13,904 nucleotides of DNA from Solirubrobacteraceae bacterium (GTDB lineage: Bacteria > Actinomycetota > Thermoleophilia > Solirubrobacterales > Solirubrobacteraceae): the NCBI GenBank assembly GCA_025935735.1, contig JAICUS010000097.1, forward strand, positions 1 through 13,904, written 5' to 3'. The notes beneath the pieces are model-generated. The model was not told where the DNA came from. It saw only the letters and a list, made by a program, of their open reading frames with translations, and searched no databases. A program made the position numbers and the translations under genes. Positions 1-6,746 of the stretch are shown piece after piece. The first letter of the stretch is position 1. Each line of letters begins with the position of its first letter.

Positions 1-1
1 C

Positions 2-658
2 GCGCACTATCGCGCGGCGGTGAAGTACTTCGCGTCGCGCGGCTACCGCTGCGCCACCCATGCCACCGGCGACCGCGGCGTGCGCGAGGCGCTGGACGCC
101 TACCGCGAGGCCGGCGCCGCGCCGGGCGTCCGCCACCGCATCGAGCACATCGAGACGCTGCAGCCGCAGGACCTCCCGCGCTTCGCCGCCGAGGGCGTCG
201 TCGCCTCGATGCAGATCCAGCACATGGCCTGGCTGGAGCCGGACCGCTCGGACAACTGGTCGCGCCGGCTGGGCGGCGGCGAGCGCTGCGACCGCGCGTT
301 CCCGCTGCGCTCGCTGCGCGAGTCCGGCGCGGCCTTCACGCTCGGCTCCGACTGGCCGGTGGCCCGCTTCGACCCGCGGATCGGCCTGGCCTGCACGCGC
401 CTGCGCCGCCCGCCGGGCGAGCGCGACCGCGCGCCCTACGACGACCAGGCGCTCGACGCCCTGGCCGCGCTGGAGGGCTACACCACCGGCGCCGCCTACG
501 TCGCGTCCGACGAGGACCGCCTCGGCCGCATCCGCCCGGGCTACTGCGCCGACCTCACCGTGCTCGCCGAGGACCCGGTGACATGCGACGCCGACGACCT
601 GCCGGACCTGCCCGTGCTGATGACCGTGGTCGACGGGGAGGTCGTGCACCGGACTTGA
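2..658 (+). CDS. Amidohydrolase family 3 (YtcJ-like), C-terminal part
   Basis: This is the 3' end (about 218 residues) of a metal-dependent amidohydrolase of the Amidohydro_3/YtcJ type; the reading frame is open to the left edge, so the true start lies outside. Visible motifs are HATGDRG (a conserved metal-site His followed by the GDR turn), RHRIEHIE, and LGSDWPV, which supplies the late metal-site Asp, in the order expected for the second half of the TIM barrel. The C-terminus, with a GRIRPGYCADLTVLAEDP segment, is the small beta-sandwich typical of the family. Full-length members are about 530 to 550 residues, so roughly 60% is missing from view. The substrate cannot be told; the family hydrolyses amide or related C-N bonds in the cytoplasm. 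The stop is 20 bases before the methyltransferase start on the same strand, so co-transcription is likely. Confidence 0.88.
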   Translation, partial: AHYRAAVKYFASRGYRCATHATGDRGVREALDAYREAGAAPGVRHRIEHIETLQPQDLPRFAAEGVVASMQIQHMAWLEPDRSDNWSRRLGGGERCDRAFPLRSLRESGAAFTLGSDWPVARFDPRIGLACTRLRRPPGERDRAPYDDQALDALAALEGYTTGAAYVASDEDRLGRIRPGYCADLTVLAEDPVTCDADDLPDLPVLMTVVDGEVVHRT

Positions 659-668
659 TCGTGGGACG

Positions 669-680
669 ATCGGGCCCGAT
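669..680. repeat. 12-bp palindrome over the methyltransferase start codon
   Basis: The sequence ATCGGGCCCGAT is a perfect 12-bp palindrome whose last two bases are the A and T of the methyltransferase ATG. Just upstream GATCG (657-661) and CGATC (667-671) form a second short inverted repeat with a 5-base gap. No clear Shine-Dalgarno lies between the two genes. The element could be an operator or a start-masking hairpin, or only chance in GC-rich DNA. Confidence 0.4.
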
Positions 681-1503
681 GAACGACTATCGGGCCATCA
701 ACCGGGCCAGCTGGGACGAGCGGGTCCCCGCGCACGCCGCGTCGCTCGACTACGCGCTCCAGCGGTTCGAAGAGGACCCGGAGTTCCTGAGCGGCGTCGT
801 GCGGTTCGACCTCCCGCGGCTGGGCGACGTCGGCGGCGCGCGCGGCGTCCATCTCCAGTGCCACATCGGCACCGACACGATCTCGCTCGCCCGCCTGGGC
901 GCGCGCATGACCGGGCTGGACTTCTCGGCCCCGGCGGTCGCGCAGGCGGCCGCGCTGGCGAGACGGGTCGACGCGGCCGCCGACTTCGTCCAGGCCGACG
1001 TCTATGACGCCGTCGACGTCCTCGGCGCGGGGCGCTTCGACCTGGTCTTCACCGGCATCGGCGCGCTCTGCTGGCTGCCGGACATCCGGCGGTGGGCCGC
1101 GGTCGTGGCCGGCCTGCTCCGTCCCGGCGGACGCCTGTTCCTGCGCGAGGGGCACCCGATGCTGTGGACGCTGGCCGACCCGCGGCCGGACGGCCTGCTC
1201 GTGGTCGAGCACCCGTACTTCGAGACCGCGGCGCCGACCGTGTGGGACGAGGGCGGCACCTATGTGGAGACCGACGCCACGTTCGTCCACAACCTCACGC
1301 ACGAGTGGAACCACGGCGTGGGGGAGATCGTGGGCGCGCTGCTCGAGGTGGGGATGGAGCTGACGATGCTCGACGAGCACGACAGCGTCCCGTGGGAGGC
1401 GCTCCCCGGTCAGATGGAGCGTCTCGACGGCGGGGAGTGGCGGCTCGCCGAGCGCCCCGAGCGGCTGCCGCACAGCTACACGCTGCAAGCGGTCAAACGC
1501 TGA
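679..1503 (+). CDS. Class I SAM-dependent methyltransferase
   Basis: A 274-residue protein with a Rossmann-type methyltransferase fold. Motif I is the variant VHLQCHIGTDTISLARLGA (about 57-75), with LQCHIGTDT in place of the usual DLGCGTG. It is followed by the acidic strand end TGLDFS (78-83), the adenine-contact region FVQADVYD (103-110), FDLVFTGIGALCWLPD (120-135, motif IV region) and LLRPGGRLFLREGHP (146-160, post-motif IV). This subfamily of SmtA/Methyltransf_25-like proteins is common in actinobacteria; its acceptor substrate is generally unknown. I chose the ATG at 679 because homology begins there (MNDYRAINRASWDERV); the frame stays open upstream to 583, but that stretch overlaps the amidohydrolase and has shadow-like composition. 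A 12-bp palindrome covers the start. It ends 15 bases before the LuxR regulator on the same strand. Confidence 0.9.
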   Translation: MNDYRAINRASWDERVPAHAASLDYALQRFEEDPEFLSGVVRFDLPRLGDVGGARGVHLQCHIGTDTISLARLGARMTGLDFSAPAVAQAAALARRVDAAADFVQADVYDAVDVLGAGRFDLVFTGIGALCWLPDIRRWAAVVAGLLRPGGRLFLREGHPMLWTLADPRPDGLLVVEHPYFETAAPTVWDEGGTYVETDATFVHNLTHEWNHGVGEIVGALLEVGMELTMLDEHDSVPWEALPGQMERLDGGEWRLAERPERLPHSYTLQAVKR

Positions 1504-1518
1504 GAGGATGCGCCTGCG

Positions 1519-4392
1519 ATGTTCAGGAACCTGGTCAGCCCGGTCCTCGTCGGGCGGGACGCCGAGCTGGCCGCGCTGACGGAGGCGCTCGGCGCGGCGA
1601 TCGGCGGCGAGCCCGGGGTCGTGCTGCTGGGCGGGGAGGCCGGGGTGGGCAAGACGCGGCTGGTGGGCGAGGCCGCCGCCCGGGCCCGGGAGGCCGGCGC
1701 GCGGGTGCTGATGGGCACGTGCGTGGAGCTGGGCGGCGAGGGCCTGGCGTTCACGCCGCTCGCGGAGGCGCTGCGCTCGCTGATCCGCGAGACGCCGCCC
1801 GACGTCGTGGACGGATTCGTCGGCCCGGCGCGGTCCGAGCTGGCGCGCCTGCTGCCCGAGCTCGACCCCGCGGGCACGCCGGGCACGCGGTCGCTCGGCA
1901 CCGACCGGCTGCTCGAGCTCGTGCTCGGCGTGATCGAGCGCATCGCGGCCGACGCGCCGCTGATGCTGGTGATCGAGGACCTGCACTGGGGCGACCGCTC
2001 GACGCTCGACCTGGTCGCGCTGCTGGTGCGCGCGCTGCGGGCCGCGCGGGTGGTGGTGGTCGTGAGCTTCCGGTCCGACGAGGTGCACCGCGGGCATCCG
2101 CTGCGCCCGCTGCTCACCGGCTGGGAGCGGGTGCGCTCGGTGCGGCGGGTCGAGCTCGCGCGCTTCGGCGTCGACGAGGTCGCCGGCCAGCTCGCGGGCA
2201 TCCTCGGCACGCGCCCGCCGCGGCACCTGGTCGAGCTCGTGTACGACCGCTCGGAGGGCAACGCGTTCCTGGTCGAGGAGATCCTCGAGGCGGTCCAGAG
2301 CGGCACCGGCGCCGACGAGCTGCCGGTGTCGCTGCGCGACGTGCTGCTCGCCCGCACCGAGCGGCTGTCGGAGGCCACCCAGGCGCTCCTGCGGGTCGCC
2401 GCGGCCGGCGGGCGGTCCGTGCCCGACCGGCTGCTCGCCGCCGTCGCCGGGCTCGACGAGGCGAGCCTCGACCTGGCGCTGCGCGAGGCCGTCGAGCACC
2501 ACGTGCTGGTGGTCGACGAGAGCGGCGCGGGCGGCTACGAGTTCCGCCACACGCTGACGCGCGACGCGATCTACCGCGACGCGCTGCCGCGCGAGCGGGC
2601 GCGCATCCACGCCGCGTACGGGCGCGCGCTGTCGGAGGACCCGAGCCTCGCCGGCGGGGCCACGAACGTCGCCGCGGCGCTCGCGCTGCACTGGACGGCC
2701 GCGCACGACGTGCCGCGGGCGCTGCCGGCGTGCGTGGAGGCGGCGCGGCTGGCCGCGGCCTACGCGCCGGCGGAGGCGCTGCGCCATCTCGAGCGCGCGC
2801 TGGAGATGTGGCCCAGCGTCCCGGACGCCGTGGAGCGCTGCGGGGTCGACGTCGTCGAGGTGCTGCACCGGGCCGGTCTCGCCGCCTACGGCGCGGGCGA
2901 GCTCGACCGCTCGATCGCGCTGCTCGACGACGCGCTGGGCGAGGTCGCGGACGGCGACCCGGAGCGCCGGGCGCTGCTGCTGGAGTCCCGCGCGGGCGCG
3001 CTGATCGACGCCGGCCGGGTCCGCGAGGCGACCGCGGAGCTGGAGCGCGCCGCGTCGCTGCTGCCCCCCGAGCCGCCCACGGCCGCGCGCGCCCTCGTGC
3101 TGACGACGCTGGCCATCCGCCGGCTGACCGTCGGCGACGTCGAGCCCGCGGCCGCCGCGGCGGAGCTGGCGCTCGCCGCGGCGCAGGCGGCCGGCGCGCG
3201 CGAGCACGAGGCGAACGCCGCCATCACCCTCGCCTCGGCGCGCGCCTACCTGGGCGACCACGAGCAGGGGATCGCCGCCATGCGCCAGGGCTTCGACCGC
3301 GCCGTGGCGGACGGCGACCTCGTGACCGCGGTGCGCGCGCGGCTGAACCTGAGCGACTCCCTCGACATGCTCAGCCGTTACGAGGAGTCCGCCGCCGCGG
3401 CCCGGGAGGGCCTCGAGATCGCGCGCCGCACGGGTCTCGAGCGCAACGTCTACGGGGTCTATCTGATGCACAACCTGGCCGAGTCGCTGTTCCACCTGGG
3501 GCAGTGGGACGAGGCCGAGCGGGTGGCCACCGACGCGATCGAGAGCGGCGGTCTCGGCACGGTCCTGCTGTGGGTCCGCGGGACGATCGCCGCGCTGACC
3601 GGCCGCATCGACGACGCCGCGGCCGACGTCGCGGTGGCCAGCCGCTCCGCGCCCGCGGACGATCACCAGTTCGCCCTGCAGCTCGAGTTCGCCCGGGTCG
3701 AGGTCGCCCGCCTGCGCGGCGACCTGGCGGCCGCGCGCGAGCACGTGCGCCAGGCGCTCGAGATCGCCGGGTCGATGGCCCGCTATCGCTGGCCGCTCGT
3801 GTGGCTGGGCCTGCGCGTGGAGGCCGAGGCGGGTGAGCCGGACCGCGGGCGCGTCGCCGCGCTGCGCGCGCTCGCCGGCGCCCTGCCCGGCCGGACGCCC
3901 GCCGCGCGGGCCTACCGCGCGCTCGCGCTGGCGGAGACGCGGCGCGACGCGGCCGACTGGGGCGCGGTCGCCGCCGCCTGCCGGGAGCTCGGCGACCCGT
4001 ACCTGGCCGCGTATGCGCTCCTGCGCCGGGCGAGCGCGGCCGGCGCGAGCGGCGACCGTGACGGCGTGCCCGCGCCGCTGCTGGAGGCGCTGCGCCTGGC
4101 CAGGACCCTCGGCGCGGCGCCGCTGGCCGAGGAGGCGCGCGCGCTCGCGCGCCGCGCCCGCATCCGCGTGGAGGAGGGCGAGCCGCAGGACGGCGCCGAC
4201 GCCTTCGGCCTCACCGAGCGCGAGCGCGAGGTGCTCGAGCTGCTCGCCGACGGCCGCTCGAACCCGCAGATCGCCGAGACGCTGTTCATCAGCCGCAAGA
4301 CGGCCAGCGCCCACGTGTCGAACATCATCGCCAAGCTCGGGGTCACCAGCCGCGGCGAGGCCGCGGCGGTCGCGCACCGCTCCCGCGCCTAG
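1519..4392 (+). CDS. Large LuxR-family regulator with AAA-type ATPase domain (LAL)
   Basis: A 957-residue LAL-type transcriptional regulator (MalT-like layout). The N-terminal AAA/STAND-type ATPase starts with VGRDAEL (11-17), has a Walker A motif GGEAGVGKTRL (38-48) and a Walker B motif LMLVIEDLHWGD (148-159). A long Ala/Leu/Arg-rich helical middle (about 380-870) looks like TPR-type sensor repeats. The C-terminus is a complete GerE/LuxR helix-turn-helix (about 898-957: LTEREREVLELLADG, then SNPQIAETLFISRKTASAHVSNII). All regions expected for an ATP-dependent, ligand-gated activator are present, and the length is usual for the family. GAGAGG (1502-1507) lies 11 bases before the ATG and supports the start. 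It may be co-transcribed with the upstream methyltransferase. Neither ligand nor target genes can be told; inverted repeats directly downstream, before the MFS gene, are candidate sites. Confidence 0.95.
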   Translation: MFRNLVSPVLVGRDAELAALTEALGAAIGGEPGVVLLGGEAGVGKTRLVGEAAARAREAGARVLMGTCVELGGEGLAFTPLAEALRSLIRETPPDVVDGFVGPARSELARLLPELDPAGTPGTRSLGTDRLLELVLGVIERIAADAPLMLVIEDLHWGDRSTLDLVALLVRALRAARVVVVVSFRSDEVHRGHPLRPLLTGWERVRSVRRVELARFGVDEVAGQLAGILGTRPPRHLVELVYDRSEGNAFLVEEILEAVQSGTGADELPVSLRDVLLARTERLSEATQALLRVAAAGGRSVPDRLLAAVAGLDEASLDLALREAVEHHVLVVDESGAGGYEFRHTLTRDAIYRDALPRERARIHAAYGRALSEDPSLAGGATNVAAALALHWTAAHDVPRALPACVEAARLAAAYAPAEALRHLERALEMWPSVPDAVERCGVDVVEVLHRAGLAAYGAGELDRSIALLDDALGEVADGDPERRALLLESRAGALIDAGRVREATAELERAASLLPPEPPTAARALVLTTLAIRRLTVGDVEPAAAAAELALAAAQAAGAREHEANAAITLASARAYLGDHEQGIAAMRQGFDRAVADGDLVTAVRARLNLSDSLDMLSRYEESAAAAREGLEIARRTGLERNVYGVYLMHNLAESLFHLGQWDEAERVATDAIESGGLGTVLLWVRGTIAALTGRIDDAAADVAVASRSAPADDHQFALQLEFARVEVARLRGDLAAAREHVRQALEIAGSMARYRWPLVWLGLRVEAEAGEPDRGRVAALRALAGALPGRTPAARAYRALALAETRRDAADWGAVAAACRELGDPYLAAYALLRRASAAGASGDRDGVPAPLLEALRLARTLGAAPLAEEARALARRARIRVEEGEPQDGADAFGLTEREREVLELLADGRSNPQIAETLFISRKTASAHVSNIIAKLGVTSRGEAAAVAHRSRA

Positions 4393-4406
4393 GACCCCTC
4401 CTACGC

Positions 4407-4450
4407 GGACCGCCCGTCCCGGGCCCGCATCTAGGCCGCCGGACCGCCCG
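4407..4450. repeat. Direct repeat GGACCGCCCG, two copies
   Basis: The 10-mer GGACCGCCCG occurs at 4407-4416 and again at 4441-4450, 34 bases start to start, inside the gap between the LuxR regulator and the MFS gene. With such GC-rich DNA it may be chance, but both copies lie inside the larger inverted repeat. Confidence 0.4.
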
Positions 4451-4455
4451 AAACG

Positions 4456-4467
4456 GGGCAGCTGCCC
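4456..4467. repeat. 12-bp palindrome GGGCAGCTGCCC
   Basis: A perfect 12-bp palindrome in the intergenic region, inside the 14-bp inverted repeat of 4385-4493. It is a candidate operator for a regulator of the MFS gene. A further 10-bp palindrome, GCAAGCTTGC, lies at 4492-4501, next to the right arm of the inverted repeat. Confidence 0.45.
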
Positions 4468-4553
4468 GATGTGCGCAGGGGGGTCCTAGGCGCAAGCTTG
4501 CACCCATGAGATCAACGACCGCCCAGCGGGCCGTCCCGACCAGGAGGCCCGAG

Positions 4554-4571
4554 ATGCTGCTCTTCCGCTAG
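4554..4571 (+). CDS. Possible five-codon leader peptide (MLLFR) upstream of the MFS gene
   Basis: ATG at 4554 opens a five-codon ORF (Met-Leu-Leu-Phe-Arg, stop TAG 4569-4571). It is preceded by a full AGGAGG (4542-4547) with an ideal 6-base gap, one of the strongest ribosome binding sites in the window, with no long frame behind it. The same frame extends back to an ATG at 4506, giving a 21-residue peptide ending in the same five residues, but that ATG has no ribosome binding site. Thirty bases after the stop lies a 14-bp hairpin, and then the MFS start. Very short hydrophobic leader peptides are known upstream of some resistance and efflux genes, where ribosome stalling changes a downstream structure. 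That role here is inference, and I do not recognise this peptide from any described leader. Confidence 0.45.
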   Translation: MLLFR

Positions 4572-4600
4572 CCCTCGCGATTCCCGATTCACCCGCCTGA

Positions 4601-4632
4601 GCGCCGCGGGGCCCGACCGGGCTCCGCGGCGC
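4601..4632 (+). other. Strong GC-rich hairpin in the MFS leader
   Basis: Bases 4601-4614 pair with 4619-4632 through 14 consecutive pairs, one of them G-U (4610 with 4623), closing a four-base loop GACC. The hairpin lies between the small leader ORF and the MFS Shine-Dalgarno (GAGG 4652-4655). No T run follows, so it is not a classical intrinsic terminator. It could be an attenuator, an RNA-stability element or a U-less terminator. Other things in the remaining leader are the direct repeat CGATTC (4578-4583 and 4585-4590) and a CCTC (4640-4643) able to pair with the GAGG. Confidence 0.6.
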
Positions 4633-4660
4633 ACCACTTCCTCCGACCGCCGAGGTCTCC

Positions 4661-5890
4661 ATGCTCAACCCCGTCGCGCCGCTGCGCGTTGCGCTGCGCC
4701 ATCGCCATCTGCGGATCCTGTTCGCCGGCCAGCTCGCCTCCGACGCCGGGGACTGGCTGTACAACGTGGCGCTGCTGGCGCTCGTGTTCGAGCGGACCGG
4801 CTCCTCCGCGCTGCTGGGCGCGACGACCGCGGCGCGGATGCTGCCGTTCGTCCTGCTCGGCCCGCTCGGCGGCGTCCTCGCCGACCGCCTCGACCGGCGG
4901 GCACTGATGATCGGCTCCGACCTGGCGCGCGCGCTGTGCATGGCGGCGCTCGCCGTGGTCGCCCTGACCGGCGCGCCCATCCTGCTCGCTCCGGCGCTCG
5001 CCGCGCTGTCGACCGCCGCGGGAGCCGCCTACCCGCCGTGCGTGCTGGCGCTGATCCCGCGCCTGGCGGGCGACGAGGACCTGCCCGCCGCCAACGCCGC
5101 GCGGACCACGATCATGAACGCGTGCATCGTCGTCGGGCCGGTGCTCGGCGCCGCGCTGCTGCTGGTCGGCCCGGCCGCGGTGGCGTTCGCCGTCAACGGC
5201 GCGACGTTCCTCGCCGGCGCGGCCGCCGTCGCCGCGCTGCCGCGTACCGCGCTGCGCCGCCCGGAGGCGGGCGCCGAGCACGCGGGGGTGCTCGCCGGCT
5301 GGCACGCGCTGCGCGGCTACCCCGACGCGCTGCCGCTCGTCGGCGCGCACGTCGTCGCCAGCGCCGCCTACGGCGCGCTGACCGTGCTCTTTGAGCTGCT
5401 GAGCGAGCGGCTCGGCCTCGGCGCCGCCGGCTACGGCTACCTCGTGGCGGCGCTGGGCGTCGGCGCCGTGCTGGCCGCGGGTCTCGCCGAGCGCGCCGCG
5501 TCGCTCGGCCGCCCGCGCCTGGTGCTGGCCGTCGCCGTGGCCGCGATCGGCGCACCGCTGCCGCTCGCGCTCGCCGGCCCGCTCCCGGCCGCGCTGCTCG
5601 TCGCCGCCGTGTTCGGCGCGGGGACGCTCGTGAGCGAGGTCGTCGGCGACACGGCGCTGCAGCGCTCGCTCGACCCCGCCGTGTTCGCCCGCGCGTACGG
5701 GCTCGTCCTGCCGGCCGCGCTCGCCGGGATCGTGCTCGGCGCGCTGCTCGCCCCGCCGTGCGTGGCGCTCGTGGGCCTGAACGGCACGCTGCTGATCGTG
5801 GCCGGCACGTGCGTCGCCTACGGCGCGCTGATCGGGACGAGCGCCCGCCGCCGCGTGCCGCGCTTGACAGGCAGCCGCGTGGCTGCCTAA
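4661..5890 (+). CDS. MFS transporter (efflux type)
   Basis: A 409-residue integral membrane protein of the major facilitator superfamily, resembling the MFS_1/MFS_3 group of drug and siderophore exporters. Motif A is clear between the second and third helices: GPLGGVLADRLDRR (67-80), with the Asp and Arg pairs that gate the transporter. Long Ala/Leu/Val/Gly stretches separated by short charged loops fit about 12 membrane helices in two halves, split by a more polar loop near 190-215 (RTALRRPEAGAEHAG). The length is normal for the family. GAGG (4652-4655) sits 5 bases before the ATG. The long structured leader suggests regulated expression. The last codons (5864 to the stop at 5888-5890) double as promoter and operator for the next gene. 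The substrate is unknown; it probably exports a small molecule by proton antiport. Confidence 0.92.
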   Translation: MLNPVAPLRVALRHRHLRILFAGQLASDAGDWLYNVALLALVFERTGSSALLGATTAARMLPFVLLGPLGGVLADRLDRRALMIGSDLARALCMAALAVVALTGAPILLAPALAALSTAAGAAYPPCVLALIPRLAGDEDLPAANAARTTIMNACIVVGPVLGAALLLVGPAAVAFAVNGATFLAGAAAVAALPRTALRRPEAGAEHAGVLAGWHALRGYPDALPLVGAHVVASAAYGALTVLFELLSERLGLGAAGYGYLVAALGVGAVLAAGLAERAASLGRPRLVLAVAVAAIGAPLPLALAGPLPAALLVAAVFGAGTLVSEVVGDTALQRSLDPAVFARAYGLVLPAALAGIVLGALLAPPCVALVGLNGTLLIVAGTCVAYGALIGTSARRRVPRLTGSRVAA

Positions 5891-5893
5891 TAT
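5864..5893 (+). promoter_or_regulatory. Promoter of the arsR-SRPBCC/DUF899 operon
   Basis: A perfect -35 box TTGACA (5864-5869) and a -10-like TAATAT (5888-5893, 4 of 6) are 18 bases apart, inside the end of the MFS gene. TAATATATG is a conspicuous AT-rich island in this GC-rich DNA. Transcription would begin at about 5900-5904, at or just before the ATG at 5904, so the mRNA is probably leaderless. No Shine-Dalgarno is present, which fits. The spacer is filled by an inverted repeat (see operator). Confidence 0.75.
5869..5888. promoter_or_regulatory. Operator 1 for the ArsR-type regulator
   Basis: AGGCAGCC and GGCTGCCT form a perfect 8-bp inverted repeat around the 4-base centre GCGT. It fills exactly the spacer between the -35 and -10 boxes and also encodes the last residues of the MFS protein. 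A regulator bound here would block RNA polymerase. That the binder is the ArsR-type protein encoded immediately downstream is inference from position and from the usual autoregulation in this family. Confidence 0.7.
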
Positions 5894-5895
5894 AT

Positions 5896-5911
5896 GCAGC
5901 CAGATGGCTGC
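5896..5911. promoter_or_regulatory. Operator 2 for the ArsR-type regulator, over the start codon
   Basis: GCAGCC and GGCTGC form a 6-bp inverted repeat around AGAT. Half-sites and 4-base gap are the same as in operator 1, and the centre lies 25 bp downstream. It covers the start codon at 5904-5906 and the expected transcription start. Two copies of one rare element around one promoter argue strongly against chance. Confidence 0.68.
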
Positions 5912-6746
5912 CTCTCCCTCGCTGGACGACGCCTTCAAGGCCCTGGCCGACCCGAGCCGGCGGCGGCTGCTCGACCGCCTCAATGAGCGCAACGGGCAGA
6001 CGCTGCGGGAGCTGTGCTCCGGCCTGGGCATGGCGCGCCAATCGGTGAGCAAGCACCTGGCGGTGCTGGAGGCGGCCAACCTCGTCACGACCGTCCGCCG
6101 CGGCCGGGAGAAGCTGCACTACCTCAACGCGGCGCCCATCAACGAGATCGCCGAGCGCTGGATCACGCGCTACGAGCGCGGCCGCGTGCACGCGCTCGCC
6201 GATCTCAAGCGAGCACTGGAGGAGCCCCTCGTGGACACGCCGTCATTCGTCTACGTCAACTACATCAGGACGACCCCCGAGCGCCTGTGGCAGGCGCTGA
6301 CCGAGCCCGCGTTCACCGAGCGCTACTGGGGCATGGTCTTCCACTCCGACTGGCGGACCGGCTCGCGCTACGTCCTGAACCAGTTCGGCCTGACCATCGC
6401 CGACGACGAGCAGGTGGTGCTGGAGGCCGAGCCGTTCAGCCGGCTGTCGTACACCTGGCACACGGTCACGCCGGAGTGGGCCGACGCGCTCGACCTCACC
6501 GCCGAGGCGCGCGAGCGCCTGGCGGGCGAGCCGCGCTCGACGGTGACCTTCGAGATCGAGCCGCTCGACGACGCGCAGGTCAAGCTCACCGTCGTCCACG
6601 ACGGCCTCGCGCCGGACGGCCTGATGGGGTCGCTCATCAGCCGCGGCTGGCCGCGCGTGCTGTCGAACCTCAAGACCCTGCTGGAGACCGGCGAGCCGCT
6701 GCCCGACAGCTCGGTGGTCAGGACGCCGGAGGAGCTGCGCTCATGA
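5904..6746 (+). CDS. ArsR-family regulator fused to an SRPBCC (AHSA1-like) domain
   Basis: A 280-residue two-domain protein. Residues 7-100 form an ArsR-type winged helix (DDAFKALADPSRRRLLDRL, then the recognition region MARQSVSKHLAVLEAANLV at 43-61, and wing residues VRRGREKLHYLN). Residues 114-264 match the START-like SRPBCC/AHSA1 fold (FVYVNYIRTTPERLWQALTEP, YWGMVFHSDWRTGSRY, and a C-terminal helix WPRVLSNLKTLLETGE), which usually forms a hydrophobic ligand pocket. The only Cys is C38, so the ELCVC-type metal site of classical ArsR/SmtB sensors is missing; ligand sensing through the SRPBCC pocket is a reasonable inference. Such fusions are known in actinobacteria. The start at 5904 fits homology and the promoter; the mRNA is probably leaderless. 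The stop overlaps the DUF899 start (ATGA), so the two are translationally coupled, and the gene is probably self-repressed through the two operators. Confidence 0.93.
   Translation: MAASPSLDDAFKALADPSRRRLLDRLNERNGQTLRELCSGLGMARQSVSKHLAVLEAANLVTTVRRGREKLHYLNAAPINEIAERWITRYERGRVHALADLKRALEEPLVDTPSFVYVNYIRTTPERLWQALTEPAFTERYWGMVFHSDWRTGSRYVLNQFGLTIADDEQVVLEAEPFSRLSYTWHTVTPEWADALDLTAEARERLAGEPRSTVTFEIEPLDDAQVKLTVVHDGLAPDGLMGSLISRGWPRVLSNLKTLLETGEPLPDSSVVRTPEELRS

Larger units (their letters stand above)
4385..4493. repeat. Widely spaced 14-bp perfect inverted repeat
   Basis: GCGCCTAGGACCCC at 4385-4398 is the exact reverse complement of GGGGTCCTAGGCGC at 4480-4493, separated by 81 bases. The left arm overlaps the last codons and stop of the LuxR regulator; the right arm ends 12 bases before a small ORF. 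Each arm contains the 6-bp palindrome CCTAGG. The two arms could be distant sites for one dimeric protein, or the ends of a long stem in the transcript that encloses the palindrome at 4456-4467. Confidence 0.6.

Noticed and set aside
1092..3836. A 914-codon open frame on the plus strand in another phase of the LuxR regulator
   Set aside because: Low-complexity Arg/Ala/Gly/Pro composition and full overlap with a well-supported gene.
541..4377. A 1278-codon open frame on the minus strand opposite the methyltransferase and LuxR regulator
   Set aside because: It is a shadow of GC-rich coding DNA: Arg/Ala/Gly/Gln-rich with no recognisable motif, while the plus-strand genes have complete family signatures.
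4554..4571. Assigning the MLLFR leader to macrolide resistance specifically
   Set aside because: It only loosely resembles known stalling peptides, and the MFS substrate is unknown; nothing in the sequence shows the inducing drug.
4601..4632. Classical intrinsic terminator for the LuxR regulator
   Set aside because: The stem is strong but no T run follows and it sits more than 200 bases after the LuxR stop, close to the MFS start; attenuator or stability element is as likely.
5904..6200. Calling the ArsR-type protein a metal or arsenic sensor
   Set aside because: Only one Cys is present and no ELCVC-like or other metal site can be seen.
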